Positions 44,840-52,873 of a DNA stretch of 64,000 nt are shown one piece after another. Within the stretch, counting starts at the first letter, position 1, and each line of letters starts with the position of its first letter. The position numbers and the translations under genes were made by a program. The notes beneath the pieces were generated by a model. The model was not told where the DNA came from, did no database searches, and was given only the letters and a program-made list of their open reading frames with translations. Source of the stretch: Bradyrhizobium arachidis (GTDB lineage Bacteria > Pseudomonadota > Alphaproteobacteria > Rhizobiales > Xanthobacteraceae); assembly GCF_024758505.1 (NCBI RefSeq), contig NZ_CP077970.1:7378001-7442000 (forward strand), given 5' to 3'.

Positions 44840-45784
44840 TCAGTTGGATTTGGATCGTAGACCGTAGAAGATCGCAGCAAGCAGAATGATCAGGCCCTGC
44901 ACGATGAGCTTGCCCGGTTCCTGCACGCCCATCGTCGTCATGACGACGAACAGAAGCGCAAAGCAGAGAACGCCGACGAGCGGGCCCCACACCTCCGCGG
45001 GCCTTCCGAAGACGACGCCACCGAGGATCGTCGCAGCGATCGAGTTCATGACGAGCTCAGGCCCGAACCGCACGCTGCCGACAGCGATCGACGACGTCTG
45101 CACCAGCGCCGCCACCGCGGACATCAGCCCGGAGATCACGTGCGCGATGACGACGGTCCGTTCGACCGGCACGCCCGAGAAATGCGCCGACGCCGGATTG
45201 CTGCCGATCGACCACACGAAACGTCCGAACACCGACGTGCCGAGAAACGCGCTCATGATGCCGGCGAGTGCGATCCAGAAGATTACCGGCGCTGGTATCG
45301 TCCAGAATCTCAGATTGTAGAGCGAGCGGAATTCCGCCGGCACGTCGCCGGGCGGCTTGCCGTTGGCGAGGTACTCGACGAGACCGATCAGCACGATGTT
45401 GATCGCGAGCGTCACGATGACGGCCGACGCCCGCCGCTTGCCGACCAGGAGGCCGTTGATCAGGCCGACCGCAAGTCCAACGCCGAGGCATAGCAGGACG
45501 ATCGACGGCAGCGGCCAGCTAGAGAGGAGCCCGGATGAGATCAGATAGTTGACGAGCAGGATGACGCCGCCGGCCGACAGATCGATCGAGCGCGACGAGA
45601 TCACCAGCAACTGGCCGAGCACCACGATGCCGAGCGGCACGACCTGACGAGCGAACGTTCCCAGGATCGCGGGATTCATCATGTTCGGCCGCAGCACCCA
45701 GAGGGTGATGATCAGCACGACGAACACGATGCAGGACGGTGGGATCCGAAGCGCGGCACGGTAGAGGCTCGAACGGTAAGTCAT
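44840..45784 (-). CDS. Sugar ABC transporter permease (RbsC-like), second permease
   Basis: Inner-membrane permease of 314 residues with about eight to ten hydrophobic segments. Family features include VVLGQLLVISSRSIDLSAGG and NPASAHFSGVPVERTVVIAH, as in ribose/xylose-type (BPD_transp_2) permeases. The late segment ATILGGVVFGRPAEVWGPL corresponds to the conserved region contacting the ATPase. Four bases separate it from the preceding permease gene. The two permeases probably form a heterodimer. Confidence 0.92.
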   Translation of the reverse strand: MTYRSSLYRAALRIPPSCIVFVVLIITLWVLRPNMMNPAILGTFARQVVPLGIVVLGQLLVISSRSIDLSAGGVILLVNYLISSGLLSSWPLPSIVLLCLGVGLAVGLINGLLVGKRRASAVIVTLAINIVLIGLVEYLANGKPPGDVPAEFRSLYNLRFWTIPAPVIFWIALAGIMSAFLGTSVFGRFVWSIGSNPASAHFSGVPVERTVVIAHVISGLMSAVAALVQTSSIAVGSVRFGPELVMNSIAATILGGVVFGRPAEVWGPLVGVLCFALLFVVMTTMGVQEPGKLIVQGLIILLAAIFYGLRSKSN

Positions 45785-45787
45785 GAT

Positions 45788-46729
45788 CTACAGGCCGATG
45801 TTCTTGCGCGGCTGGAGCGCGATGACGAGAAGCAGGATCGCGCCTTTCACGATCGTCTGGATGAACGCCGACACGTTGAGGAGATTCATGCCGTTCGCGA
45901 TCAATGCGAGCAGTGCACAGCCGATCAGCGTGCCGTGAAGGCTTCCGATTCCGCCGGCGAGCTGCGTGCCGCCGAGCGCAACGGCGGTGATCGAGTCCAC
46001 CGCGTATTGCGTGCCGATATTGGGATCGCCTGAGGCGATCCGGCCCGCAAGGAAGATGCCGGCGGCCGCCGCAAAGCACGAGCTGAGCACGTAGGCCGCC
46101 AAAACGTTGCGCTGCTCGGCGATGCCGAACGTGCCGGCGGTCTCGCCGCCGCCGATCGCGAACAAATGCAAGCCGAAGCGCGAGGCATGCACGATCTTCC
46201 AGCCGGTCAGAACAGCCGCGATGGTCCAGACCACCGGCATGTAGATGCCGAAGAGCTGGCCGCTGACGAGCGCGACGATCTCGGATGCGACCGTGCCGCC
46301 CGCCGACGGCCGCACGAACATGGCCGCCCCTTGCGCGATTCCCATGATCGAGAGAGTCGCGATGATCGGATGTACGCGGAAGCGCGTCACCGCGACGCCG
46401 TTGAGAAGCCCGACCACCGCCGCTGTCAGCATGGCGGCCGGCGCCGTGACATAGACCGGCGCGTTCAAGGACAGGATTCCCGTCGTCAGGCTGACGACGG
46501 AGCCAACAGACAGATCAAGACCTTTCACCAGGATCACGATCATCTGCCCGATGCTGACCAGGATCAGCGGAGCCGCCTGCGCAAAGAGGTTGAGGACGTT
46601 CTGCCGACTGGCGAAATCGGCCGTCGACGCTGCAAGGCCGACACAGCAGCAGACCGCAACCAGCAGGGGAATCGTCCAGAGACCGTGGCGCGAATTGGCG
46701 CGGAAGAAGATCTGACCGACTTTCGACAT
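45788..46729 (-). CDS. Sugar ABC transporter permease (RbsC-like), first permease
   Basis: Inner-membrane permease of 313 residues with BPD_transp_2 features: VSIGQMIVILVKGLDLSVGS, FRVHPIIATLSIMGIAQG and VALGGTQLAGGIGSLHGTLI. About eight membrane segments are seen. The ATG at 46729 (MSKVGQIFF), 13 bases after the ATPase stop, is chosen; a longer frame to 46822 would overlap the ATPase gene and adds a non-hydrophobic leader. It works with the next permease and the double ATPase. Confidence 0.92.
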   Translation of the reverse strand: MSKVGQIFFRANSRHGLWTIPLLVAVCCCVGLAASTADFASRQNVLNLFAQAAPLILVSIGQMIVILVKGLDLSVGSVVSLTTGILSLNAPVYVTAPAAMLTAAVVGLLNGVAVTRFRVHPIIATLSIMGIAQGAAMFVRPSAGGTVASEIVALVSGQLFGIYMPVVWTIAAVLTGWKIVHASRFGLHLFAIGGGETAGTFGIAEQRNVLAAYVLSSCFAAAAGIFLAGRIASGDPNIGTQYAVDSITAVALGGTQLAGGIGSLHGTLIGCALLALIANGMNLLNVSAFIQTIVKGAILLLVIALQPRKNIGL

Positions 46730-46742
46730 CTCTCCCGATCCT

Positions 46743-48245
46743 TCAGCGATGCAGCGCGGCTTCAAGGATGGCGTGCTCGGTGGCCTGCTCGGCTGGCATT
46801 TCGGCGACGACATGCTTGTCATGGATGACGTAGAGCCGGTCGCAGAGGCCGATCAGCTCCAGCGTCTCGCGCGAGAGCACGACGACCGATCCGCCGGCAT
46901 TCGCATAAGCCCGCAGCAGCTTGTAGATTTCCGCCTTGGCGCCGACGTCGACGCCGCGCGTCGGCTCCTCGATCAGCAGAATGTCGGCGCCGAGCGCAAG
47001 GTAGCGTCCGAGCAGAACCTTCTGCTGGTTTCCGCCGGAGAGCGTGCCGACTGGCGTGTAGGGTGTGGCCGCCTTGATCGAAAGGCTCTTGATCGAGTTT
47101 GCGATGACATGGCGATGGCTGCCGGCCGGCGCCAGCTCGAAATGCTGGCTGTGCAAGCCGATGGTGAGATTGTGCGCGAGCGACAGATCGAGGAAGAGGC
47201 CTTCGAGCTTCCTGTCCTCAGGCACGAAGCTGACGCCGAGCGCCTGCAGCATGCGGATGCCATGGTCTTCTGGCAGCGGCAGGGCGAGCTCACGGCTGCC
47301 GATACGCACCCTGCCCTCGTGCGCTGCGTACCGCCCGACGAGCGACCGCACCAGCTCACGCTGTCCCTGTCCCTCGAGCCCAGCCAGCGCAACGATCTCG
47401 CCACGGCGAAGCCGGATCGAGCAAGCCGCCGACTCCGGCGTCAGGCGAAGCCCTTCGATCGACAGAACGACGTCGCCCTCCGTCCGGGCAGGCTTCGGCG
47501 GAAACAGCTCGGCGAGCTCGCGCCCGACCATCATCGCGATCAATCCCTTCGGCGTGATTGCGGTAACGGGCACGGTGTCGACGTTCCGTCCATCCTTCAG
47601 CACACTGATGGTGTCGCAGATCTTGAAGATCTCCTCCATCCGGTGCGAAATGTAGACGACCGCCTTGTCCTGCTGCTTCAGGGCGAGGATTTGCGCGTTG
47701 AGAATCTCTACGTCGGCGGCGTTGAGCGCGGCCGACGGTTCGTCGAGGATGATGACGTCCGCGTTGGCCGAGATGCCGCGCGCGATCTCGACGAACTGGC
47801 GCTCGGCAATGGAGAGATTGCCGACGAGCGTTGCTGGATCGAGGTTGAGGCCCAAACCGCGGAGCGTGTCGCGCGCATTCCGCTCCATGCGGGCGACATC
47901 GACCGATCCGAGCACCGTGAGCGGCTCCTTGCCGAGATACATGTTCTCGGCAATCGATAGATTGGCGAGCAGCGAGTGCTCCTGGAAGACGGTCGAGATA
48001 CCGGCATCGAGCGCTTCGCGCGGTGACGCGAAATGGACGGTTCGGCCAGCCTTCCGGATCATGCCGTCATCAGGCTGGACCACGCCGGCCAGGATCTTCA
48101 TCAGCGTCGACTTGCCGGCGCCGTTCTCGCCCATGAGGGCGTGAACGGTGCCGGGAAGCAGTTGAAAGTCGACACTCTCAAGCGCGGCAATGCCACCAAA
48201 CGACTTCGAAATCGAAGTCATCTGGACCAGTGGCTCAATCGTCAT
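46743..48245 (-). CDS. Sugar ABC transporter ATP-binding protein (RbsA-like, two ABC domains)
   Basis: Cytoplasmic ATPase of 500 residues with two tandem ABC domains, energising ribose-type sugar import. Domain 1 is intact: Walker A GENGAGKSTLMKILAG, signature LSIAERQFVEIA and Walker B DVIILDEPSAALN. Domain 2 has a degenerate Walker A (GLEGQGQRELVRSLVG), the signature LSGGNQQKVLLGR and ILLIEEPTRGVDV, exactly the asymmetry usual for RbsA, MglA and XylG. It follows the binding-protein gene after 73 bases. Confidence 0.94.
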   Translation of the reverse strand: MTIEPLVQMTSISKSFGGIAALESVDFQLLPGTVHALMGENGAGKSTLMKILAGVVQPDDGMIRKAGRTVHFASPREALDAGISTVFQEHSLLANLSIAENMYLGKEPLTVLGSVDVARMERNARDTLRGLGLNLDPATLVGNLSIAERQFVEIARGISANADVIILDEPSAALNAADVEILNAQILALKQQDKAVVYISHRMEEIFKICDTISVLKDGRNVDTVPVTAITPKGLIAMMVGRELAELFPPKPARTEGDVVLSIEGLRLTPESAACSIRLRRGEIVALAGLEGQGQRELVRSLVGRYAAHEGRVRIGSRELALPLPEDHGIRMLQALGVSFVPEDRKLEGLFLDLSLAHNLTIGLHSQHFELAPAGSHRHVIANSIKSLSIKAATPYTPVGTLSGGNQQKVLLGRYLALGADILLIEEPTRGVDVGAKAEIYKLLRAYANAGGSVVVLSRETLELIGLCDRLYVIHDKHVVAEMPAEQATEHAILEAALHR

Positions 48246-48318
48246 CGTCTCGATCCGACGTAGTCAAAGTGCGGGAAGACGCGGCGCCGGCGGCGGCACG
48301 CCGCCGGCGCCGCCACGA

Positions 48319-49395
48319 TCAACGCTTGCCGTAATATTTCTGGAGATCCTGCTCGGTCAGGCTGGACGGGAACCAGGCATTGGCGCTGAGATCCTTGCGA
48401 TAGTATTTCTTGGCCTTTTCGATATCCCAGCCTTCGGGCTCGTAAATGTAGCGCTTGTGGAGCTGCTTGCCTTCGAGAAGCGCAATAGCAGCGCGCACGC
48501 CGGCGGCGCCTTGCTCAGGGCCATATTCCGGCGAGATCGAGGGGAAGCCAAGCTCGATCCAGCGGGCGAAGAAGCCGTTATTGCCTTCGCCGGTGATCGG
48601 CGGAATCTTCGCGCCATATTGCTGGAAGACGTCGACGCAGGCGCGGGTCATGTCGGCGCCCGACGACCAGATACCATCGACCTTTGGATTGTTCAGATAG
48701 AGCGTTTCGCAGACCTGCTTGCCGACGTCGTACTGCCACTTGCCGGCATCTTCGGCGATGATCTTGATGTCGGTGCCTTTGATCGCTTCCAGCAGGCCCT
48801 TGTAACGATTGATGTCCTCGGGGTGCGCCGGAAGGCCGCGCAGCACCCAGATATTTCCCTTGCCTTTGAGCTGCTTCACGAGGAAGTCGCCCATCACCTT
48901 GCCGAAGTGGACGCCGCCGCCCTGGATATCGACGGTGTATTTGTCGGTCTCGGTCAAACCGGTGTGGACGATGACGGGAATGCCGGCGGCAACCGCCTTT
49001 TCAATGCCAGCGTCGGCAGAGGTCGGCGTCAGCGGCGTCACGACGATTGCGTCGACCTTTTGTGCAATGAGGTCCTCGATGTCGGCGACCTGCTTGGCCT
49101 GGCTGATGTTGGCGTCGAGCAGGATGAACTGGCCGATTCTCTTGTCGAGCTTCGCAGCGGCTTCTGCGTCATGCGCCATCTCGACGGTCCAGGTGTTGGC
49201 GTTCACGCCGAAATGGCTCATGCCGATCTTCCACGGACCGTTCTTCTTGAATTTGTCCGGCGCCGTCATCCGCTCATCGCCAGGGCGCGGCGTCACGCCC
49301 TGCATGAGATTGACCTCCTCGGCCTGGACCGCGCCAACCCCGAGCCAAACCGTCGCCATCAAACCGAGGCCGAGTGCCCTCATTCCCTGGTGCAT
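48319..49395 (-). CDS. Periplasmic sugar-binding protein (Peripla_BP_4 family)
   Basis: Exported binding protein of 358 residues, first gene of the operon. The signal peptide is MRALGLGLMATVWLGVGAVQA. The mature fold shows KIGMSHFGVNANTWTVEMAH, DIEDLIAQKVDAIVVTPLTP, EKAVAAGIPVIVHTGLTETD and GEGNNGFFARWIELGFPS, typical of ribose-type or autoinducer-type binding proteins. The ligand is unknown. The start at 49395 has GGAGG six bases upstream; in-frame ATGs lie at 49410 and 49383. A gap of 331 bases separates it from a divergent SGNH hydrolase gene, where regulation by the ROK protein is likely. Confidence 0.92.
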   Translation of the reverse strand: MHQGMRALGLGLMATVWLGVGAVQAEEVNLMQGVTPRPGDERMTAPDKFKKNGPWKIGMSHFGVNANTWTVEMAHDAEAAAKLDKRIGQFILLDANISQAKQVADIEDLIAQKVDAIVVTPLTPTSADAGIEKAVAAGIPVIVHTGLTETDKYTVDIQGGGVHFGKVMGDFLVKQLKGKGNIWVLRGLPAHPEDINRYKGLLEAIKGTDIKIIAEDAGKWQYDVGKQVCETLYLNNPKVDGIWSSGADMTRACVDVFQQYGAKIPPITGEGNNGFFARWIELGFPSISPEYGPEQGAAGVRAAIALLEGKQLHKRYIYEPEGWDIEKAKKYYRKDLSANAWFPSSLTEQDLQKYYGKR

Positions 49396-49630
49396 CAAAT
49401 CCTCCTTCATCGCACGTGATGTGCCGAGTTCTTTTGCTTCGGAGAGAGAAGGACGCAGGTCGCCGCGCGCCCGCCGCGGACACGCGACGTACGTGGGGTG
49501 ATGCAGTTCAAGAGGTGAGCGGCTCTTCTTAGCGAAGAGCTTGTGCCACGGCGTCCCTATCTCCCAACGCCGGCATACTGCGAGCAGCAGACCAGCGAGA
49601 GCTACTTGGACATAGCCAAAGCAATCTGTC

Positions 49631-49657
49631 AATAATTATTCATCTTGAATGACCAAT
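49631..49657. promoter_or_regulatory. Candidate operator between divergent sugar-uptake and ROK units
   Basis: An AT-rich island in the 49396-49726 gap has a short palindrome ATTCA-TCT-TGAAT (49638-49650) nested in TAATT...AATTA (49633-49657). ROK repressors often bind AT-rich palindromes of this kind. The rest of the gap holds no gene. Confidence 0.35.
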
Positions 49658-49726
49658 TAGGCCTTGCGACTGGCCGCGGGCCCGACCAAAGATGCGGGAG
49701 GCGAAAAAGCATGAGGATTCAGAGCG

Positions 49727-50392
49727 ATGCCGATGCGCTCCGTTCTATGTTTCGGAGACTCCAACACGCATGGCCAGATTCCCGGTCGTGGCCCCCTCGA
49801 TCGTTACGATCGGCACACGCGCTGGCCCGGCGTGCTCCAGTCCGAGCTCGGACCGTCCTGGTATGTCATCGAGGAAGGCCTGAGCGGACGAACGACGGTG
49901 CACGACGATCCGATCGAGGGCGCGCACAAGAACGGTCGCGCCTATCTGCGGCCGTGCGCACAGAGTCACACCGTGCTCGATCTCGTGATCATCATGCTCG
50001 GGACCAACGACCTCAAGATCCGCTTCAACAAGCCGGCCTCGGAAGTGGCAATGGGCATCGGCTGCCTGATCTACGATCTGCGCGAACTGGCGCCGGGCCC
50101 CGGCGGCAGCGTGCCCGAGATCATGATCGTTGCCCCTCCTCCCATTCTCGACGACGTCAAGGAATGGAAATCGATCTTCGCCGGCGCCCCGGAGAAGTCG
50201 CGGCAACTGGCACTCGAATTCGAGATCATGGCGGATTCGCTCGGCGTGCACTTCTTCAACGCGGCCTCGGTGTGCAGTTGCGACGCGGCCGACGGATTCC
50301 ACCTGAATGCGGAAGCCCATCACGCGCTCGGCGCTGCGCTCGCGCAGGAGATCGAGGCAATCGGCTGGCCGACTCAAGAGCGCAAAAGCTGA
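49727..50392 (+). CDS. SGNH/GDSL hydrolase, paralogue of 44172-44828
   Basis: Hydrolase of 221 residues with the same block set as the other SGNH enzyme in this locus: SVLCFGDSNTHGQ (Ser), EGLSGRTTVHDDP, IIMLGTNDLK (Asn) and DGFHLNAEAHHALG (Asp/His). No signal peptide is seen. It diverges from the sugar ABC operon and precedes the ROK regulator gene by 44 bases, so the two are probably co-transcribed. Having one SGNH enzyme in each divergent unit suggests an acylated sugar substrate handled in the cytoplasm after uptake. An ATG six bases downstream is an alternative start. Confidence 0.88.
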   Translation: MPMRSVLCFGDSNTHGQIPGRGPLDRYDRHTRWPGVLQSELGPSWYVIEEGLSGRTTVHDDPIEGAHKNGRAYLRPCAQSHTVLDLVIIMLGTNDLKIRFNKPASEVAMGIGCLIYDLRELAPGPGGSVPEIMIVAPPPILDDVKEWKSIFAGAPEKSRQLALEFEIMADSLGVHFFNAASVCSCDAADGFHLNAEAHHALGAALAQEIEAIGWPTQERKS

Positions 50393-50436
50393 CAACGATC
50401 CCGCGCGACGGTCTGCCGATATGAGGAGCACCTCCC

Positions 50437-51528
50437 TTGCCTGATATGCGATTTGCGCCCCCGAACCCGCTGCGGATCGCGGATCGCGCCAGTGGTCTCA
50501 ACGCGCCCACGGTGCGGAGCTACAATGAGCGCCTGGTGCTGTCGCTGCTGCTGCAAAGCTCGGGCATCTCCCGCCTGGAAATCGGCGAGAAGACCGGGCT
50601 CTCGGCGCAAACCGTCTCTGTCATTGTGCGTTCGCTCGAACAGGAAGCCCTGGTCTCCAAGGGCGAAGCCCAGCGCGGACGCGTCGGGCCGCCGACCATT
50701 CCACTCTCGCTCAATCCGGAAGGCGCTTTCTCGGTCGGAGTGAGTTTTGGCCAAGATACCGCGAATGTCGCCCTGATCGATTTCGCCGGGAGAGTTCGCT
50801 ATCACGCGGCACATCTCTATTCGTCCTTGCAGGAGTCGCCGGCTGCGATCGCGGCAAAGATCGAAGACGGATTGCTGACCCTTCCACCGGCCAGCCGGAC
50901 CCGGGTTGCCGGCATCGGACTGGCGGTGCCTGACGATGCCAACACCGGCGGTCACATCAGGAAGCTGCTGGGCCGCGATCTGGCGGACGCGCAGGCCAAC
51001 ATTGAACGGAAGCTCGGTCTGTCCGTGTACATCCAGAACGAGATCACCGCCGCCGCCGGAGGCGAGAGTCTGTTTGGCGTGGCGCGGTCGCTGTCCGATT
51101 TCCTGTTCTTTTATCTGGGGTCGCGTCTGCACAGCCGTTTGATCCTGAACTACCAGATCCACAGCGGCCGATCCGATCTCAGCCACGATGTTGGGTTGCT
51201 GGCCCTGCAACATGGACTGAAGAAGCACGGCCTCGCTTTGTCCGACATCGGATCGGAGATTCCGGCCGCGGCCGGCGAACTCTACAGGCAATGGCAGCAG
51301 GCCTGCTGCCAGCAGATTCTGGCATCGGTGCGATCGCTGCTAGGCTTTGTCAATTTCAAGTCGGTCGTTCTGTCCAGTTACGCGCCGCCGGCGCTCGCGC
51401 GCGACCTATGCGATAGGCTTCACAAGGAATTGCCGGATATCGCCTTCCTCCTCGGTGCGAATACGACTGCACCAAAGGCTGTAGGCGCGGCCAGTCTGCC
51501 TTACCACTCTCGCTTCATGGTTCAGTAG
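50437..51528 (+). CDS. ROK family transcriptional regulator
   Basis: Regulator of 363 residues. Residues about 25-80 are a winged helix (RSYNERLVLSLLLQSSGISR, then LEIGEKTGLSAQTVSVIVRS). The rest is a ROK sugar-kinase-like fold. The kinase features are degraded: the phosphate-binding DxGxT motif reads GVSFGQDTANVALIDFAG, and the Cys-rich zinc motif of active ROK kinases is not recognisable, so it is likely a pure sensor-repressor. The start is a TTG at 50437, with GAGGAG eight bases upstream; an ATG at 50446 is the alternative. It is placed to control the adjacent divergent sugar-uptake operon. Confidence 0.87.
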   Translation: MPDMRFAPPNPLRIADRASGLNAPTVRSYNERLVLSLLLQSSGISRLEIGEKTGLSAQTVSVIVRSLEQEALVSKGEAQRGRVGPPTIPLSLNPEGAFSVGVSFGQDTANVALIDFAGRVRYHAAHLYSSLQESPAAIAAKIEDGLLTLPPASRTRVAGIGLAVPDDANTGGHIRKLLGRDLADAQANIERKLGLSVYIQNEITAAAGGESLFGVARSLSDFLFFYLGSRLHSRLILNYQIHSGRSDLSHDVGLLALQHGLKKHGLALSDIGSEIPAAAGELYRQWQQACCQQILASVRSLLGFVNFKSVVLSSYAPPALARDLCDRLHKELPDIAFLLGANTTAPKAVGAASLPYHSRFMVQ

Positions 51529-51578
51529 AACGCCCCGTCGCGGATTTGTGAGCGCACAGCCTGGCCCGTGGCGGCCAC

Positions 51579-51617
51579 CCGCATCCGCCCGGTGCAGCGT
51601 ATCCACGGTGATGGTGC
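51579..51617 (-). pseudogene. 39-base footprint of the VanB-like reductase 3' end
   Basis: Matches 63274-63312, the last codons of the intact VanB-like gene, at 37 of 39 positions, starting close to its stop codon. Read on the minus strand it encodes VDTLHRAD. The same end also occurs in the longer remnant at 57227. The remaining bases of the 51529-51790 gap show no gene. Confidence 0.75.
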
Positions 51618-51790
51618 TCGGTCAGGGTTCAGGCTACCGCGAACGTGTCAGCCACCCGGCCATATCCGACCATAGCGCAACCGTGTTATCTTTATATCTC
51701 TAGCGGGGCCGTTGAGTCCGCGCGAATCACATCGGCCCGACATTCATTCGGCCCCCGAAATACCGCCAAGGCGATTTCGAGGAGGTCCCG

Positions 51791-52804
51791 ATGCATACGA
51801 ACCGTCGCGACTTGCTATTGGCTGGAGCCTCCGTCGCTTCCACTGCTCTATTTTGGAGTGTCGCGGCTCGGCTCAGGGCCGAAGAGTTCAATGCGCCGCC
51901 GGAAACTACGACAATCCGCCTCGGGAAGAGACCGTCCATCTGCATCGCCCCGCAATACGTGGTCAGCGATCTGCTGAATGCTGAGGGCTTCACGAACGTC
52001 GTTTATGTTGAAGCTGATGCTGGCGGAACACAAGCGAAAGCACTCGCGAACGGCGACCTCGACTTCACCTTGCATTTCTCCGGTCCGCTTCTTCTTGAGA
52101 TCGATCGCGGCTTGAGCATCACGGTCCTGGCCGGAATCCATGTCGGCTGCTACGAGCTGTTCGCCAAAAAGGACATACGCAGCATCGCCGATCTGAAGGG
52201 TCGAACCGTCGGCATTCCGGGGCTTGGGACCAGCCCGCACGTTTTCCTCAGCGCGATGGCGACGTTTGTTGGACTTAATCCCGCCAAGGATATCGAATGG
52301 GTGACGAGCGCGTCAGTCAAACCGATCGAGTTATTTGCCGACGGCAAGATCGACGCCTTCCTCGGATTTCCCCCAGAACCCCAGCGCCTACGTGCGCAGA
52401 ATATCAGCCATGTCATCGTCAACAGCGCGCAGGATCGTCCGTGGTCGCAATATTTTTGTTGCATGTTGGCCGGTAGTCGCGAATTCGTCCGAAAGAATCC
52501 CATCGCCACCAAGCGCGTGGTGCGCGCCATGCTTCGGGCGACGGATTTGTGCGTAAGCGAGCCGGCCGTCGTTGCGCAGCGCATGGTAGATAGGGGCTTT
52601 GCGCCTCGCCATGACGATGCGGTTCAGACCCTTGCTGACGTGCCGTACAACCGCTGGCGCGACTATGATCCCGAGGACACAATCCGCTTTTACGCGCTTC
52701 GGCTGCGCGAAGCGGGGATGCTGAAATCAAGCCCCGCGAAAATCATCGCTGATGGAGCCGACTGGCGATTCCTCAACGACGTTCGACGTGAACTTGGAGG
52801 CTGA
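51791..52804 (+). CDS. NMT1/SsuA-type substrate-binding protein, first copy
   Basis: Exported solute-binding protein of 337 residues. The N-terminus MHTNRRDLLLAGASVASTAL carries a twin-arginine-like RRDLLLAG signal, so export by Tat is possible. The mature part follows the NMT1/SsuA/nitrate-binding pattern: ICIAPQYVVSDLLNAEGF, GDLDFTLHFSGPLLLEIDRG, IRSIADLKGRTVGIPGLG and KIDAFLGFPPEPQRLR. Ligands of this superfamily include taurine, nitrate, bicarbonate and thiamine precursors; none can be chosen here. No ABC permease or ATPase is adjacent. The genes downstream encode a histidine kinase, response regulator and cyclase, which suggests a sensing role. Confidence 0.88.
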   Translation: MHTNRRDLLLAGASVASTALFWSVAARLRAEEFNAPPETTTIRLGKRPSICIAPQYVVSDLLNAEGFTNVVYVEADAGGTQAKALANGDLDFTLHFSGPLLLEIDRGLSITVLAGIHVGCYELFAKKDIRSIADLKGRTVGIPGLGTSPHVFLSAMATFVGLNPAKDIEWVTSASVKPIELFADGKIDAFLGFPPEPQRLRAQNISHVIVNSAQDRPWSQYFCCMLAGSREFVRKNPIATKRVVRAMLRATDLCVSEPAVVAQRMVDRGFAPRHDDAVQTLADVPYNRWRDYDPEDTIRFYALRLREAGMLKSSPAKIIADGADWRFLNDVRRELGG

Positions 52805-52873
52805 TTCATCCACCGCGGTTCTCGGTCGACACCCGCTCGCCGCAATATCGCGAGCAACTCCGAGGAGGTCCCG

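Noticed and set aside
49396..49632. Longer N-terminus for the ribose-type binding protein
   Set aside because: It would place the signal peptide about 80 residues inside the protein; the start with GGAGG at 49395 gives a normal signal peptide.
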